Assembly: GCA_004376785.1 (NCBI GenBank)
Contig: SOIY01000188.1
Location: 1-6,294, forward strand
Reading direction: 5' to 3'
From: Candidatus Stahliibacteriota bacterium
GTDB taxonomy: Bacteria; Hydrothermota; Tepidihabitantia; SM23-42
Length of the DNA stretch: 6,294 nucleotides
The position numbers and the translations under genes are program-made. Every line of letters starts with the position of its first letter. Position 1 is the first letter of the stretch. Below, piece after piece: positions 4,984 to 6,294 of this stretch. The notes beneath the pieces were generated by a model that saw nothing but the letters and a program-made list of their open reading frames with translations, was not told where the DNA came from and made no database searches.

Positions 4984-6294
4984 ATGGAAAAATTGCTGGC
5001 AATTGCCAAAGCGAATAGTGACAAAGTAGAAATATTTTCTTTGGAACAAACAATCAATTCAGTTGAATTTGAAAATTCAAAACTCAAGAATATAGAATGT
5101 AAGGTTCAATCTGGAATCAGTCTTAGATTAATAAAGGATGGTAAGCTCGGATTTTCATATACAAAAAATTTGATAAGCCGCGAAGAACTTTTACAAAATG
5201 CCTTAGAATCTCTTAAAGGAGGTGTTGAGGCAACATTCGATTTTCCGCATACAAAAGATTTACCCAAGCTTAGTACATATAACCCTTCAATTGAGAACAT
5301 CTCAACCAACAATTTTGTAGATGAGTGTAATCGGGTATGTAAAAAACTATCATCAAAAACAAAAGGACAGATCAATGTATCGGCTGGAAGTGCAATAGAT
5401 AAGTTACGAATAATAAACAGTTCTGGTACTGATATATTGTTAAGTACCTCTAATTATTTTTTTAACAATACAATACTATATCCAAATTCTTATGCTGCAA
5501 TACATCGGGTGCTATATCTCAAAAAATTTGAAAAATCACCTGATGAATATTTGCAGTTTGTTCTTGATACTTATAACCGTTCATTAAAGAAAGTAAATCC
5601 CAAAGGCGGAAAAATGAAGGTCCTTTTTATGCCTGAAACAATGTATGTCTTAATGTGGAGACTGATAAGTGCGACAAGCGGTAAAAATCTGTATCAGAAA
5701 CAATCTCCTGTGGCAGAAAAAATTGGTGAGAAAATATTTGATGAAAAAATAACCATATACGACGATCCATTGAATGACAAAATGCCAAACGCAAGATCGT
5801 TCGATGACGAAGGAACACTTTGTAGATATTTACCAATTATTGAAAAAGGTAGGTTGAAAAATTTCTATTATGACCTGCACTATTCAAAAAAGATGAATAC
5901 AAAAGCAACCGGTCATGGATACAAAAGCGCAATGTGGGGAGGAGATACGGTTTTCTTAAAACCAATTCCATCCCTTGAACATCTTCATATAAAACCAGGA
6001 ACTAAATCTTTTTCTGAACTCATAAAATTAATGGATAAAGGTATTGTAGTTGCCGGAGCATTAGGAGCTCACAGCGGCAATATTCAAAACGGAGATTTCT
6101 CCATAGGACTCTCCCCTGGTTTGTATGTAGAGCATGGTGAAATAGTTGGGCACGTAAAGGATGCCATGATAGCTGGTAATATATATAATGCAATGAAAAA
6201 TGTCATTGATATTGAGGATACCTGTTATCCAGTTTCTGCAGGTACCTTTCCAGCAATATTATTTGATAATATAAGTGTGGCGACAAGAAGATAA
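4984..6294 (+). CDS. pmbA: TldE/PmbA-like non-catalytic partner of TldD
   Basis: The 436-residue product belongs to the same fold family as the gene before it. It lacks HExxxH: the equivalent region reads MPETMYVLMWRLISATSGKN (216-235), with no His pair, as expected for the non-catalytic TldE/PmbA subunit. Family landmarks are IYDDPLN (258-264), ARSFDDEGT (270-278), FYYDLHYSKKM (294-304), GAHSGNIQNGDFSIG (361-375) and AMIAGNIYNAMKNV (394-407). TldE builds the chamber with TldD and probably helps admit the substrate. ATG 4984 is one base after the tldD stop. Its AGGAGGAG (4970-4977) lies in the last codons of tldD, so the two are translated from one mRNA in linked amounts. The TAA stop is the last three bases of the window, so the gene is complete. 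pmbA and tldE are alternative names for this subunit. Confidence 0.9.
   Translation: MEKLLAIAKANSDKVEIFSLEQTINSVEFENSKLKNIECKVQSGISLRLIKDGKLGFSYTKNLISREELLQNALESLKGGVEATFDFPHTKDLPKLSTYNPSIENISTNNFVDECNRVCKKLSSKTKGQINVSAGSAIDKLRIINSSGTDILLSTSNYFFNNTILYPNSYAAIHRVLYLKKFEKSPDEYLQFVLDTYNRSLKKVNPKGGKMKVLFMPETMYVLMWRLISATSGKNLYQKQSPVAEKIGEKIFDEKITIYDDPLNDKMPNARSFDDEGTLCRYLPIIEKGRLKNFYYDLHYSKKMNTKATGHGYKSAMWGGDTVFLKPIPSLEHLHIKPGTKSFSELIKLMDKGIVVAGALGAHSGNIQNGDFSIGLSPGLYVEHGEIVGHVKDAMIAGNIYNAMKNVIDIEDTCYPVSAGTFPAILFDNISVATRR

Noticed and set aside
4984..6294. Loss of HExxxH in the second protease gene as a sign of a decayed tldD duplicate.
   Set aside because: Absence of the motif is normal for TldE/PmbA, and the frame is intact with the other family landmarks conserved.

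Overview
This is a bacterial chromosomal window, AT-rich, and coding almost throughout on the + strand. It carries the distal part of the ribosomal alpha operon (rpmJ-rpsM-rpsK-rpsD-rpoA-rplQ). After one non-coding gap it continues with a two-gene TldD/TldE (PmbA) metalloprotease operon. A single RNA polymerase alpha subunit with a C-terminal domain, bacterial-type S4, S11 and S13, and Shine-Dalgarno sites before most genes point clearly to Bacteria. The phylum cannot be fixed from sequence alone. The zinc-binding forms of both L36 and S4, the long lysine-rich tail on L17, and tldD-tldE directly after rplQ would fit an uncultivated AT-rich lineage (a candidate phylum such as WOR-3 is only a guess).

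Layout: 24-137 rpmJ (TTG start). 138-243 is a non-coding or leader gap holding a four-unit heptamer repeat and a hairpin in front of the rpsM ribosome binding site. 244-633 is rpsM, 636-1064 rpsK, 1067-1696 rpsD and 1706-2689 rpoA, packed with 2 to 9 nt between genes. 2689-2742 is a tiny ORF that fills the rpoA-rplQ gap. 2744-3373 is rplQ with its polylysine-like tail. 3374-3617 is the main intergenic region, with a strong sigma70-type extended -10 promoter at 3442-3470 and a leader of about 140 nt containing a hairpin. 3618-4982 is tldD and 4984-6294 tldE/pmbA, one base apart, ending exactly at the window edge.

How the genes work together: the first block supplies ribosomal proteins for the small-subunit head (S13), platform (S11) and body (S4), two large-subunit proteins (L36, L17) and the alpha subunit that starts RNA polymerase assembly. 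In E. coli this operon is translationally repressed by S4 acting near the rpsM start, and the rpsM leader here is the place to look for an equivalent. The second block has its own promoter and encodes the catalytic (TldD, HExxxH plus Cys) and non-catalytic (TldE) subunits of a heteromeric zinc protease that degrades unfolded peptides or matures peptide precursors.

No mobile element, CRISPR array, tRNA or rRNA was seen. The region is core genome. I see no convincing new system; the points worth a second look are the gap-bridging mini-ORFs, the heptamer repeat, the L17 tail and the leader of the protease operon.
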